DNA of 64,000 nucleotides from CADEFX01 sp046154585 (GCA_046154585.1 JBJXDX010000102.1:1-64000), one strand, 5' to 3'; shown: positions 36,632 through 45,813, counted from the first letter of the stretch. Notes: generated by a model from the sequence alone, not told the origin. A program made the numbers and translations.

Positions 36632-38125
36632 ATGCAATGGTCTAGCCCGATCACCGAGCGGCCTGCCCATGAACGTGGGCTACCAACCAAGCCTGATGGT
36701 ACAAGCGAAACCATCGTTGCCGATCTCTGTATCATCGGTGGCGGCGCGGGCGGTCTGTCGGTGGCAGCGCAGGCGGTTCAATTCGGCCTCAATGTCGTGC
36801 TCATCGAAAAGCACAAAATGGGGGGTGGACGCCTCAATGAGGCATGCGTCCCCTCGAAGGCGCTGATCGCAGCGGCACGGCGCGCCCACTTCATGCGCAC
36901 GAGCGGCAGCTTCGGCATTGCCCCCGTCAATCCGCAGATCGATCAGCGCGCCGTTCACGCGCATATCAGGGACGTCATCGCCTCGATCGCTCCCAACGAC
37001 TCAGCCCAGCGGTTCGCGGGGCTCGGCGTGCACGTCATACACGGCGCTGCCTCCTTCGCCGACAAGGCGACGGTTATCGCCGGTGACAGCCGCATCAAGG
37101 CGCGCCGTTATGTGATTGCCACCGGGTCCACGCCTGCAATCCCGCCCATCGCCGGGCTCGACAGCGTACCCTATTTCACGCACGAAACGATTTTCGACAA
37201 CCGGCAGAAGATCGATCATCTGGTCGTTATTGGTGGTGGCCCGACCGGGCTGGAGTTGGCACAGGCACACCTGCGTCTAGGCAGCCGCGTGACAGTTCTG
37301 GAGGCTGTGAAAGCGCTCGGCGACCATGATTCGGAACTCTCCGAAGTTGTACTGAGGCACTTGCAGGCCGAGGGCCTCGATGTGCGCGAAGGTGCCAGGG
37401 TCGAGCATGTGCGGCCGGCACCCGGAGGCGCGCACGTAGTCTTTGCCACCGCCGCCGGTACCGAAATCCTGGAGTGCAGCCACATACTTTTGGCAACGGG
37501 CCGCACGCCCGCTCTGGAGGAGCTCAATCTCGAGGCCGGTGGCATCAAGTACGACCGACGCGGTATTCAGGTGAACAAGGGCCTGGTCACGTCGAACTCC
37601 CGAGTGTTCGCCATCGGGGACGTCATCGGCGGGGCCCAGTTCACGCATGTGGCGACCTATCACGCCGATATCGTCTTGCGCCGCGTCCTGTTTCACCTCC
37701 CGACGACCGTGCGCGAAACCTGCCTTCCCTGGGTGACGTTTTCCGATCCCGAGCTTGCCCACGTCGGACTTACCGAGCAGGCAGCTCGGGACAGGCATGG
37801 CCAGATCAACGTTTTTCGGTGGCCGCTCCACGAGAATGACCGCGCCCAGGCTGAGCGGATCAAGGATGGCTTCGTTAAGGCCGTTACGGACAAAAAAGGA
37901 CGAATTCTCGGTGCCAGCGTGGTTGGGGCTCAGGCTGGGGAGTTGATCCAGGTCTGGTCGCTGGCCATATCCCAGGGTCTCAAGATGACGGCCATGACAC
38001 GGTGGGTGGCGCCCTACCCGACACTTGGCGAGGTCAACACGAGGGCTGCGCTGGGCTATTATGCGCTGGCAGCCGGAAATCCAATAGTCCGCAAAGTAAG
38101 CGCGATATTGCGCCAACTCGGATGA
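36632..38125 (+). CDS. pyridine nucleotide-disulfide oxidoreductase family flavoprotein with altered redox motif
   Basis: A 497-residue flavoprotein with the two-dinucleotide fold of mercuric reductase/dihydrolipoamide dehydrogenase: FAD motif IGGGAGG (35-41), NAD motif VVIGGGPTGLE, the ATG segments TGSTP and TGRTP, and FAIGDV. In normal members the motif GGxCLNxGCxPSK holds a redox disulfide. Here it reads GGGRLNEACVPSK, so Arg67 replaces the first Cys and only Cys72 remains. The C-terminal interface motif reads APYPTLGE without the usual histidine. The enzyme therefore probably cannot do classical dithiol chemistry. The ATG at 36632 follows GGACGGAGA. A sensor kinase gene starts 19 bases downstream, so a shared operon is likely. 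Confidence 0.85.
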   Translation: MQWSSPITERPAHERGLPTKPDGTSETIVADLCIIGGGAGGLSVAAQAVQFGLNVVLIEKHKMGGGRLNEACVPSKALIAAARRAHFMRTSGSFGIAPVNPQIDQRAVHAHIRDVIASIAPNDSAQRFAGLGVHVIHGAASFADKATVIAGDSRIKARRYVIATGSTPAIPPIAGLDSVPYFTHETIFDNRQKIDHLVVIGGGPTGLELAQAHLRLGSRVTVLEAVKALGDHDSELSEVVLRHLQAEGLDVREGARVEHVRPAPGGAHVVFATAAGTEILECSHILLATGRTPALEELNLEAGGIKYDRRGIQVNKGLVTSNSRVFAIGDVIGGAQFTHVATYHADIVLRRVLFHLPTTVRETCLPWVTFSDPELAHVGLTEQAARDRHGQINVFRWPLHENDRAQAERIKDGFVKAVTDKKGRILGASVVGAQAGELIQVWSLAISQGLKMTAMTRWVAPYPTLGEVNTRAALGYYALAAGNPIVRKVSAILRQLG

Positions 38126-38143
38126 AAGGGCCGGGGAAAAGCG

Positions 38144-39640
38144 TTGGACCAAAAGGTCGACATTACCAAGTCGCCGGTACAGGTGCCGGCCATAGACGCG
38201 TTGCCGCAGGCGGCGATGCCTGTTCTGCCGCGCAGCGTGAGCCTTTCCACAAAACTCCTCCTTCTGACTGGCCTGTTCGTGATGCTGGCCGAGGTCCTGA
38301 TCTTCGTGCCGTCTGTCGCCAACTTCCGTCTCAACTGGCTCAACGATCGTTTGACCGCAGCCCAACTCGCCTCGCTTGCCGCGGAAGCGTCGCCTAACGG
38401 CGACGTTCCGCAAATGCTCCGCAACGAGTTGTTGCGCACCGCACAGGTGAAGGCTGTCGCCCTCAAGCGCAACGACCAGCGTCAGCTCATTCTCAATGCC
38501 GACATGCCGGTGGCCATCGATGCGAGCTTCGACTTGTCGATGCCGGGCGGATCGACATCCGGGCTTATCGGGCGTCTCGATGCCATCTGGGATGCTATCG
38601 ACGTTTTGTTCGGGTCGGGGAAACGAACGTTTCGCATCGTCGGCCGTCCGAGCAGCGGCGCCGGCGACATCATTGAAATCGTCCTGCCCGAGGCGCCATT
38701 GAAGGCCGCCATGTTGGGTTTCGGCCTCAACATCATGATGCTCTCGATCATCATCTCGGTGATCACCGCTGCTCTGGTCTACTTGTCTCTCAACACGCTC
38801 CTTGTCCGCCCTATCATGCGTATTGCCGACAACATGCTGCATTTCAGCAACCAACCGGAAGATGCCAGCCGGATCATTGTCCCGACGGGGCGTGGCGACG
38901 AGATCGGCACCGCCGAGCGCGAGCTCTCCCACATGCAGACCGAGCTTTCCCTGCTGCTGCACCAGAAGAGCCGGCTCGCCGCCCTTGGCCTCGCCGTGAG
39001 CAAGATCAATCACGATCTGCGCAACATGCTGGCGAGTGCTCAGCTCCTGTCCGATCGCCTCGCTTATAGCGAAGACCCCACGGTGCAGCGGTTCGCGCCG
39101 AAGCTGATAGCCTCGCTCGATCGTGCCATCGCCTTCTGCAATGACACGCTCCGATTCGGCCGTGCCGAAGAGGCGGCACCCCGGCGCGATCAGATGCTGT
39201 TGATGCCGCTTGTCACCGAAGTCGCAGACAACCTCGGACTGCCGCGCGAGGACATTATCGCGTGGCGCGCGGATATGGACGCGGCCCTGCGCGTCGACGC
39301 GGACCGCGATCAGCTTTATCGCGTGCTCTCGAACCTGACACGCAATGCGATACAGGCGATCGAATCAGGCGGCGCCGATGCCAAGGGCAACATCAGCATC
39401 ATTGCCCGCCGCACGGACCGGGACGTACGGATCACCATCAGCGACGACGGGCCTGGCTTTCCGCCGCGCGCGCGCGCGCATCTCTTCCAGGCCTTCCAGG
39501 GCTCGACCCGACGTGGCGGGACTGGGTTGGGTCTGGCCATCGCTTTCGAGTTGATCGCTGCACATGGCGGAGCCATGCGGCTGCTGGACACGCCGCAGGG
39601 CGCTACGTTCGAAATCGTGATTCCGGATCGGGCAGCATGA
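38144..39640 (+). CDS. sensor histidine kinase
   Basis: A 498-residue membrane kinase with a cytoplasmic N-terminus, TM1 (about 34-58), a periplasmic sensor region (60-186) and TM2 (about 188-216). A HAMP-like linker, an H-box NHDLRNMLASA with phosphoacceptor His290, an N-box LTRNAIQAIES, and G-boxes SDDGPGFPP and GGTGLGLAIA follow. The start is probably TTG at 38144, nineteen bases after the upstream oxidoreductase. No response regulator gene is next to it. It may sense a redox or envelope signal linked to the partner flavoprotein; this is inferred from coupling only. Confidence 0.88.
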   Translation: MDQKVDITKSPVQVPAIDALPQAAMPVLPRSVSLSTKLLLLTGLFVMLAEVLIFVPSVANFRLNWLNDRLTAAQLASLAAEASPNGDVPQMLRNELLRTAQVKAVALKRNDQRQLILNADMPVAIDASFDLSMPGGSTSGLIGRLDAIWDAIDVLFGSGKRTFRIVGRPSSGAGDIIEIVLPEAPLKAAMLGFGLNIMMLSIIISVITAALVYLSLNTLLVRPIMRIADNMLHFSNQPEDASRIIVPTGRGDEIGTAERELSHMQTELSLLLHQKSRLAALGLAVSKINHDLRNMLASAQLLSDRLAYSEDPTVQRFAPKLIASLDRAIAFCNDTLRFGRAEEAAPRRDQMLLMPLVTEVADNLGLPREDIIAWRADMDAALRVDADRDQLYRVLSNLTRNAIQAIESGGADAKGNISIIARRTDRDVRITISDDGPGFPPRARAHLFQAFQGSTRRGGTGLGLAIAFELIAAHGGAMRLLDTPQGATFEIVIPDRAA

Positions 39641-39817
39641 TGGGCGCCTCGGTGCGGCAAGCGCAAAGAAGTCGAGCGAAAATGCGAAGCACGTAAAAGG
39701 TCCTGCGTAGCCCTTGCGCGATCCGGCCCAAGCGACTAAATGTGCGCTCCCTGATGGGCCGCTCACCTTGAGCATGGCCCTGTGGACCGCTGGGCGCACG
39801 CCCCTCGAAGCGGAAAT

Positions 39818-39894
39818 GCGCCGGTAGCTCAGTTGGATAGAGCGCCTGACTACGGATCAGGAGGTCGTGGGTTCGAATCCTTCCCGGCGCGCCA
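39818..39894 (+). tRNA. tRNA-Arg (anticodon ACG)
   Basis: The cloverleaf can be drawn fully. The acceptor stem is GCGCCGG (39818-39824) with CCGGCGC (39884-39890), and the D arm is GCTC...GAGC. The anticodon stem CCTGA/TCAGG holds the loop CTACGGA with anticodon ACG, and the T arm contains GGTTCGAATCC. Discriminator G39891 and an encoded CCA (39892-39894) follow. Confidence 0.97.
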
Positions 39895-39994
39895 ATGATT
39901 TCAATAACTTAGGTGAGTTGCGCGGTCCGCAAGATTGCAATGCGGAACGTGGGCGGAAGTAAGCGGTCGACTGTCGGAACGGCCAACGCCTCCG

Positions 39995-40315
39995 TCAGTG
40001 TGGGTTCGGGATGCCCCGTTGTTTGCCGTCAATCTCACGTAGCAACTGATCAAGCGGATTGTCTGGTTGATTGGGTTGCGCGTGCATGACCGCCTGGAGC
40101 CGTGGATGCATGTATGGCGCGGCGTCCTTCGCAAATCCTGCCGCAACTGCCATGTCGCCACGGGTCAATGCGTCCTCCATCGCCGCCAACATCACAGCCA
40201 GCGGTGTCGGCGCATCTCCGCTGAGCCGCTCCACCAGAGCAAGGCGAGCCTTGGTCTTGCTGGAGAGGCTCCCCTTCTTTCGCCCCGCCCCTGGTCTAGG
40301 CCCACCCCGTGGCAT
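39995..40315 (-). CDS. phage-like small protein resembling a terminase small-subunit N-terminus
   Basis: A 106-residue basic protein that begins MPRGGPRPGAGRKKGS, the arginine/glycine-rich opening seen in many phage small terminase subunits and related DNA-packaging proteins. A helical region (about 25-75) follows, then a proline-containing tail. It lies 100 bases beyond the tRNA-Arg gene and points toward it, as prophage remnants often do. No large terminase or integrase is present, so if phage-derived it is a relic or a co-opted gene. Confidence 0.55.
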   Translation of the reverse strand: MPRGGPRPGAGRKKGSLSSKTKARLALVERLSGDAPTPLAVMLAAMEDALTRGDMAVAAGFAKDAAPYMHPRLQAVMHAQPNQPDNPLDQLLREIDGKQRGIPNPH

Positions 40316-40495
40316 GTCTGATTTCCTTTGATTGATATTTCAAACAATCAATGTCTTAGCATAGGCCGCCGCGCTCCTTCCAACGGCCTGATTTTCCGCG
40401 CCAGACGATTGCGGAAAGCACCATTTGATCAATAAGCTGACAGCTTAGTATCCGTTGCCCAGGGTCGGGCTCCCCGCAGAAATGGGAGGCGAAGG

Positions 40496-42199
40496 ATGAC
40501 AGACGCGCTACCTGACGGCAGCCATGCCGGCGAGAAGGCACCGGTCTATCAAGTGCTGGCCGAGGACATCAAGGCGATGGGCGTCGAGGCGGTGTTCGGG
40601 CTTATGAGCGACGATACCGCACTCTTTGCCACCGTTCTTGATACGGCGGGCGTGCGTTTCTTCGGCGCGCGGCACGAGAACAACGCCATCGCCATGGCGG
40701 ATGGGTATGCCTACGCCACAGGGCGGCTCGGCATCGCCGTCATCGGACGCGGCCCCGCACTTGCCAACGGTCTGCACGGGGCTGTGTACGCGAGCCGTAC
40801 GGGCTCTCGCGTGCTGCTCATCTATGGAGAGGCGGCGACTTCGGCTGCCCCTAACGGGCTCGGCCCGGACTACAAAGGGTTTGACGGTGTCGGCGTTTTG
40901 AAGGCCGCGGGTATCCGCACATTTTCAGTGACCAGCGTCCGAGGCGCCCGGCAGACCCTCGCGGATGCGATAGCGGCCGCGATGACGGGATCTGCGGTCA
41001 GTCTGCATCTCCCCACCAACGTGCAACTCGCCGACATGGCTCGACCATCTGCCCCGCTCGATGTCGATACGCCCGATCGAGCACCCGCACTCGCCACCGC
41101 CCAGTCGCTCGCAGCCGCAAAAGCGCTGATGAACAAGGCGCGCCGACCGTTGATCGTTGCGGGCATGGGAGCCCATCGCGCAGGCGCGCGACAGGCCATC
41201 GAAGCTCTTGCCGAGCGGATCGGCGCACTTCTGGTGACGACGGCGCGCGGCAAGGACCTGTTCCGCGGGAATCCAAGAAACCTCGGCATCATCGGCTCCT
41301 TCTCGCATTCGATCGCAAGGCGTATGGCGGACCAGGCTGACTGCGTGCTCGTGTTCGGCGCCGGCCTCAATTTTCTGACCACGAGCTTCGGTACGTCGCT
41401 GCCACAAGTGCCGCTCATCCAGATCGACGCGGTGCGCGCCAATATCGGCCGCTGGCTCAATGCGGATGTGGGCCTGGTCGGTGATGCAAATCTCGTTGCC
41501 GAACAGCTGCTGGCAGCACTTCCCGAGCGCTCAGCCTCGGAGCGACCATTCCACGATGAGGCGACGACGCAGCTGATCGCCGCCTTTTATCCGGCGCAGG
41601 ACTTCCAGCCCGCCAATACGGCCCGCACGGTTGACATGCGTAGCCTCGGGCTCGAGCTCGAACACATTCTGCCGCAGGATCGCAATCTGGTTGTAGATGG
41701 CGGCAATTTCCTTGGCATCGTGCCCTATCTCAGCGTGCCCGACCCGGGCCATTTCAAGATGATCGGAGAATTTGCATCGATTGGGCTCGCGTTCGGTGCC
41801 GCGCTCGGCATGGCCAAGGCACGCCCCGAGAAGACGACCGTGCTGGTGGTCGGTGATGGCGGCTTCCTCATGACCATGAGTGAGCTTGAGACCGTGGTGC
41901 GCGAGGATTTGCCCATCGTGATCGTTCTCATGAACGATTGTGCCTATGGCGCCGAGCTGCACTTCCTGAAGCTCCGGCAACAACCGGCTGGTAAGTCTGT
42001 GTTCCCCGACGTCGATTTCGCGCCAATTGCTGCGGGCTTCGGCTTCGAGGCCGAGACCATCCGCACACTCGACGACTTGCGAAAGTTGGCGCCTCGTTTG
42101 AGCAAGCCCGAGGGCCCGATTTTTCTGGATTGCAAATTGAATGCCGACGTCGCGGCACCGTTCATGAGCGAATTCGCTCATTTTGAGGGGCGCCACTGA
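40496..42199 (+). CDS. thiamine pyrophosphate-dependent enzyme (acetolactate synthase/decarboxylase-like)
   Basis: A 567-residue three-domain TPP enzyme. The N-terminal PYR domain has the conserved Glu in RHENNAIAMADGYA, the central domain carries PLIVAGMGAHRAGA, and the C-terminal PP domain holds the TPP motif GDGGFLMTMSELE...LMND. The family includes acetolactate synthases, benzoylformate and oxalyl-CoA decarboxylases. The absence of an ilvN-type subunit nearby and overall divergence argue against biosynthetic acetolactate synthase. The ATG at 40496 follows GGCGAAGG. The C26 amidotransferase gene downstream may share its transcript. Confidence 0.86.
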   Translation: MTDALPDGSHAGEKAPVYQVLAEDIKAMGVEAVFGLMSDDTALFATVLDTAGVRFFGARHENNAIAMADGYAYATGRLGIAVIGRGPALANGLHGAVYASRTGSRVLLIYGEAATSAAPNGLGPDYKGFDGVGVLKAAGIRTFSVTSVRGARQTLADAIAAAMTGSAVSLHLPTNVQLADMARPSAPLDVDTPDRAPALATAQSLAAAKALMNKARRPLIVAGMGAHRAGARQAIEALAERIGALLVTTARGKDLFRGNPRNLGIIGSFSHSIARRMADQADCVLVFGAGLNFLTTSFGTSLPQVPLIQIDAVRANIGRWLNADVGLVGDANLVAEQLLAALPERSASERPFHDEATTQLIAAFYPAQDFQPANTARTVDMRSLGLELEHILPQDRNLVVDGGNFLGIVPYLSVPDPGHFKMIGEFASIGLAFGAALGMAKARPEKTTVLVVGDGGFLMTMSELETVVREDLPIVIVLMNDCAYGAELHFLKLRQQPAGKSVFPDVDFAPIAAGFGFEAETIRTLDDLRKLAPRLSKPEGPIFLDCKLNADVAAPFMSEFAHFEGRH

Positions 42200-42321
42200 G
42201 TGCAGGCGCCCTGCAATGCAGCTCAATGCCGTGTCCGAACTTTGCACGATGGACGTCAATGCCGGATACCGCCCGCGGTGTGAGTCTTGAGAGTGTCAGT
42301 TTCCCAGTTCAGAGCCAGACG

Positions 42322-43092
42322 ATGACGAGACCAGTGGTTGGCGTGATTGGCAACGCGCACCTCGTGGACGATCGCTTTGCCGTTCAGCTTGTTGGAGAAA
42401 GGAACCTCCGCGCGGTCACGGAAGTGGCCAATGCCCTCCCGCTCATGTTTGCAGGCGTGCCGGATATCACAAATGTCGGCGAACTGCTCGACGCGGTTGA
42501 CGGGATCCTCCTCACCGGCGCTCGCGCCAATGTTCATCCAGCGCGCTTTCAGGCCGACGCTAATCCCGGGCATGAACCCTACGACGAGCGTCGCGACGCG
42601 TTGGCCTTAGCGCTGATCGAAGCTTGCGTCGCGCGGGCCGTGCCCCTTCTTGGCATCTGCCGCGGTTTTCAGGAAATGAACGGTGCCTTTGGCGGCTCCT
42701 TGCATCCTGAAATCCGCGAGCTGCCGGGGCGCATGAACCACCGGATGTTTCGCTTGGAGACCGGTGAAATTCATCCCGATCCCAACGTTGTCTTCGCCGA
42801 CCGCCATGATGTCACGCTGGTGCGAGGTGGAGTTTTTGCGCGCATGTTCGGCCGCGAGACCATCCGCGTGAACTCGCTGCATGGTCAGGGCATTCTTGAG
42901 CCCGGCAAGCGGGTCCTCGTAGAGGGCGTCGCGGAAGACGGCACGATCGAGGCCATCCGTATTGCAGATGCACCGGGCTTTGCTCTCGGCGTCCAGTGGC
43001 ATGCGGAGTACGACGCACAAACGAACCCCATAATCCGCGCTTTGTTTGAAGCTTTCGGCGCCGCGTTGATTGCAGGCAGGAAGTCTAAGTAG
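42322..43092 (+). CDS. gamma-glutamyl-gamma-aminobutyrate hydrolase family protein (class I glutamine amidotransferase-like)
   Basis: A 256-residue peptidase C26 protein. The nucleophile lies in LGICRGFQEMN, the paired catalytic His in GVQWHAEYD, and a Glu is nearby. PuuD-type members hydrolyse gamma-glutamyl-GABA in putrescine catabolism; other relatives cleave gamma-glutamyl amides. The ATG at 42322 (MTRPVVGVIGN) starts at the family N-terminus. Earlier in-frame starts exist (42226, 42259), but none has a clear ribosome site. It lies 122 bases after the TPP enzyme in the same direction; no other putrescine genes adjoin it. Confidence 0.85.
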   Translation: MTRPVVGVIGNAHLVDDRFAVQLVGERNLRAVTEVANALPLMFAGVPDITNVGELLDAVDGILLTGARANVHPARFQADANPGHEPYDERRDALALALIEACVARAVPLLGICRGFQEMNGAFGGSLHPEIRELPGRMNHRMFRLETGEIHPDPNVVFADRHDVTLVRGGVFARMFGRETIRVNSLHGQGILEPGKRVLVEGVAEDGTIEAIRIADAPGFALGVQWHAEYDAQTNPIIRALFEAFGAALIAGRKSK

Positions 43093-43155
43093 ACCTTGAG
43101 GCCCAGGTCGCGCCCAATAGGACATCGAGCGACCCGGGTGGTCGGGCCGTCAATG

Positions 43156-43167
43156 CCTTCCCGGCGC
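43156..43167 (+). repeat. 12-bp duplication of the tRNA-Arg 3' end
   Basis: CCTTCCCGGCGC here matches the 3' part of tRNA-Arg (39879-39890) exactly, in the same orientation. A loosely similar GTCG..GT.AAT stretch precedes it. This could be a decayed attachment site bounding 39895-43155, but the match is short and could be chance. Confidence 0.3.
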
Positions 43168-43270
43168 CCACTAGAGCGTGACTCTAAAGGCGCCACCGAT
43201 CGCATTGAATTCGGGCGTGCAATGAAGACCGCGAATCAGCGTTATTGAACCAGCAGACGCGGGAGCTCAC

Positions 43271-43504
43271 ATGCGACGCTTACCGATCGTTCCAGGGCCT
43301 ATGCCCGATGCCGCGCGTACCTGGCAAATCGAGAAGGTCTACGACGTTGCAGAAGCCGTGGCGCTCGCCGAAACGGCTATTTTGATGGGCGATCTCGATA
43401 AAGCCATCGAGCAGCTGAAGAAAGTTCGGCAAGAAGCCGAATTGGCGCTCACTCGGATCGAGGACGATGGGGCAGTACGTAGCTCAAAGGCTCTAACGGC
43501 GTAA
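43271..43504 (+). CDS. hypothetical small protein (77 aa)
   Basis: A 77-residue acidic, helix-rich protein. The middle part (VAEAVALAETAILMGDLDKAIEQLKKVRQEAELAL) looks like two helices, similar in flavour to a single tetratricopeptide-like hairpin. The ATG at 43271 follows GGGAG at 6 bases. No signal peptide or membrane segment is present, and no family is recognised. Confidence 0.6.
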   Translation: MRRLPIVPGPMPDAARTWQIEKVYDVAEAVALAETAILMGDLDKAIEQLKKVRQEAELALTRIEDDGAVRSSKALTA

Positions 43505-43606
43505 CTCTAAACAGTACGGTGTAGCGAGCAGAGGGCGATGACCTGACGGTCCGACGCCTTCGAATCGTGTACGCTTCCCCCTTCTGTGCTGAAGGGAAAC
43601 AGTTGC

Positions 43607-43882
43607 ATGGCAATCATAACCGTCGCGTTGGCAAATCTGCTCATCGTCGTAGCAATTGGAATCGCGGCGGGCCTGCTGTTCAATCGCTACGGACAGACGT
43701 GGTTTCGGCGACAGTTCAACACCAGCCACACCGACATCACCAGCGCCCTTGTCGGCATCGCAGGGTCGTTTATCGGCTTCCATATTGCGGTCATGTTCGG
43801 GTTACTGCCTTCACCACTCATGCTCTACATCTGCGCGGCGATCGGCGCCGTCGTAGTGTTGTGGCTGTGGCGAGGTCGATAG
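43607..43882 (+). CDS. GlsB/YeaQ/YmgE-like small membrane protein
   Basis: A 91-residue protein with three hydrophobic segments (about residues 3-24, 44-62, 66-84) in the pattern of the transglycosylase-associated YeaQ/YmgE group: AAGLLFNRYG after helix one and a glycine-rich second helix (VGIAGSFIGFHIAVMFGL). These proteins are induced by stress in enterobacteria, but their function is unknown. The ATG at 43607 follows GAAGGGA. The family call is by pattern, not by full similarity. Confidence 0.65.
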   Translation: MAIITVALANLLIVVAIGIAAGLLFNRYGQTWFRRQFNTSHTDITSALVGIAGSFIGFHIAVMFGLLPSPLMLYICAAIGAVVVLWLWRGR

Positions 43883-43953
43883 TGGACGGCTGCGGTCGAA
43901 CTCAAAACACGATGATCTTAAAGCCGGGTCTTTTTCTTTCACCCCGCTCCAGG

Positions 43954-44175
43954 CTACGGCTGCTTCGGCGTCGTGGTGGGCACGATCGTGACGGGCGCTC
44001 TAGCAGCACCGTCAATTGAGCGTACGGGCTCGCCGGTACGCGGCATGAACATGAACATCATGATTAGCGCAAGGATCACCAGCGCGACGATGAGACCCAA
44101 TAGTGAGGTTACATTCGACCTGTCTCGAAAACCGCCGGTGCTCCGGATAACTCTGTCGTCTTCAGGTAACGCCAT
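43954..44175 (-). CDS. small single-pass membrane protein
   Basis: A 73-residue protein with a charged N-terminus (about 20 residues), one hydrophobic helix (about residues 24-45, LLGLIVALVILALIMMFMF) and a Pro/Thr-rich tail likely on the far side of the membrane. The ATG at 44175 is preceded by GGAGTGGGAG. Its stop lies 71 bases from the end of the YeaQ-like gene on the opposite strand. No family recognised. Confidence 0.6.
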   Translation of the reverse strand: MALPEDDRVIRSTGGFRDRSNVTSLLGLIVALVILALIMMFMFMPRTGEPVRSIDGAARAPVTIVPTTTPKQP

Positions 44176-44455
44176 GTGCGGGCTCCCACTCCGTTGCGCA
44201 GATCAACGGCGGCCCTATCCATCGAGCTACACTGCTGCAACTACGCGGACGTAACGAGCCGGCGCCGACGACGTGTTCGGCCAAACGTGGTTCAAGCGGA
44301 CAAGGTTCCCAGCTGAGCGCGGCACCGTCGAGATCGATGACCGCGAGTCGGAGCCATTTTTTCTTCGCCCACTGTTCGCTGCGGTTCTCTTGATATCGCC
44401 GAATGCCGGTCCATATTGCACTGCAGCATAATCGCTGAAGCAACAGGGCGCCCCC

Positions 44456-45727
44456 ATGGCCGGTCTCCGTCAGTCACTTGCCCGTCTCAAGAGACTGCGC
44501 TTGTTGTTTGAAGAAAGGCTGGGGGCCGCGTCGAGATGGCAAGGCACGACGCCAGTCCAATCAGTGGGACGACTTCGACACATTTCAGATTTCGGCACCA
44601 ATCCCGGCAACCTGCAAATGCATGCCTACATTCCCGGTGGCCTGGCCTCGACGCCGGCTCTCGTGGTGGCTCTTCACGGATGCACGCAAAACGCCAACTC
44701 CTTCGACCGGGGCACAGGCTGGTCCACCCTCGCCGATCGCTTGGGTTTCGTCGTGATCTACCCCGAACAGCAGGCAGCAAATAATCCTAAGAACTGCTTC
44801 TCGTGGTTTTTGCCGAATGACACAGCGCGTGATAGCGGCGAGGCGTTGTCGATCAGGCAAATGATCGAGACGGCCGTCTCCAAGTTTGGCATCGACCGCA
44901 GCAGGATCTTCGTAACCGGCCTGTCCGCCGGCGGTGCGATGGCCAGCGCGATGCTGGCAACCTACCCGGAGGTCTTTGCCGGCGGCGCAGTCATTGCCGG
45001 TCTGCCGTACGGGAGCGCGGCGTCCGTACAGGAAGCGTTCGAAGCGATGTTCTGTGAGCGCGCACCTTCTTCTCGTGCACTCGGCGACCAGGTACGTGCC
45101 GCCTCCCAGCATCGCGGGCCGTGGCCCAAGGTCTCGGTCTGGCATGGCACGGCCGATGCGGTCGTCAAACCATCGAATGCCGATCACACGGTCAAACAAT
45201 GGCTCAATGTGCAAGGCCTTTCCGAGCTGCCTTCGAGTGAGGAGCATATAGGTCGGCATATTCGTCGCTGTTGGAACGACTCAAATGGCGACGTGCGGGT
45301 GGAATCTTTCACCGTCGCAGGCATGCAGCACGGCGTGCCACTCGCCGCGGGCGATGCCAACAATTGCGGCCTAGCAGGCCCCTTCTTCTTGGAGGCCGGC
45401 GTCTCGTCTACCTGGCATATCGCGGGCTTCTGGGGCTTGAACGCCGCCCAGGCTCCTCTGCGGACTACGCAGCGAGCATCCGAAAGTGCACCGAGCACTT
45501 ACCTTGCGCATGCCCACAGCGCCGCCCAATCCGCAGGGACACGCCCGGAAAGATCTACGCACCAAGACGCGGATGCGCACCTCAACCCCAATGCTGTGAT
45601 TGCTGCAGCTTTCCAAGCTGCTGGATTGCCGTTACCCACACGCGGCAAGAGGAGTGGAACGTGGGAGGTCGATCCGCGCGGCATCATTGAAGCTGCGTTG
45701 AAGGCTGCCGGGCTAGGAAAGAGGTGA
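44456..45727 (+). CDS. PHB depolymerase family esterase
   Basis: A 423-residue alpha/beta hydrolase of the esterase PHB-depolymerase family. It has an oxyanion region VVALHGCTQNANSF, lipase box GLSAGG with Ser157 and a WHGTADAVV segment near the expected catalytic Asp. A GMQHGVPL segment lies near the catalytic His. No signal peptide is visible; the basic N-terminus suggests a cytoplasmic enzyme. Members hydrolyse PHB oligomers or other polyesters and aromatic esters. The C-terminal 90 residues are low complexity. The ATG at 44456 begins without a strong ribosome site. A phasin gene occurs 9 kb away, consistent with PHB storage. Confidence 0.85.
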   Translation: MAGLRQSLARLKRLRLLFEERLGAASRWQGTTPVQSVGRLRHISDFGTNPGNLQMHAYIPGGLASTPALVVALHGCTQNANSFDRGTGWSTLADRLGFVVIYPEQQAANNPKNCFSWFLPNDTARDSGEALSIRQMIETAVSKFGIDRSRIFVTGLSAGGAMASAMLATYPEVFAGGAVIAGLPYGSAASVQEAFEAMFCERAPSSRALGDQVRAASQHRGPWPKVSVWHGTADAVVKPSNADHTVKQWLNVQGLSELPSSEEHIGRHIRRCWNDSNGDVRVESFTVAGMQHGVPLAAGDANNCGLAGPFFLEAGVSSTWHIAGFWGLNAAQAPLRTTQRASESAPSTYLAHAHSAAQSAGTRPERSTHQDADAHLNPNAVIAAAFQAAGLPLPTRGKRSGTWEVDPRGIIEAALKAAGLGKR

Positions 45728-45813
45728 TGCCGCGCCTCAGCGGGGATGGATTTGCAAGCTGGAACGCTCCTCAAGCGAAGACGGGGAGCAGCAGCTCTGG
45801 ATGTACCGGCGGG

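Noticed and set aside
37277..39013. 578-codon open frame on the - strand
   Set aside because: Antisense to the flavoprotein and kinase genes, His/Arg-rich, no recognisable domain.
44162..44443. 93-codon frame on the - strand next to a small membrane gene
   Set aside because: It has no ribosome site, an unconvincing composition and partly overlaps the better-supported small membrane gene.
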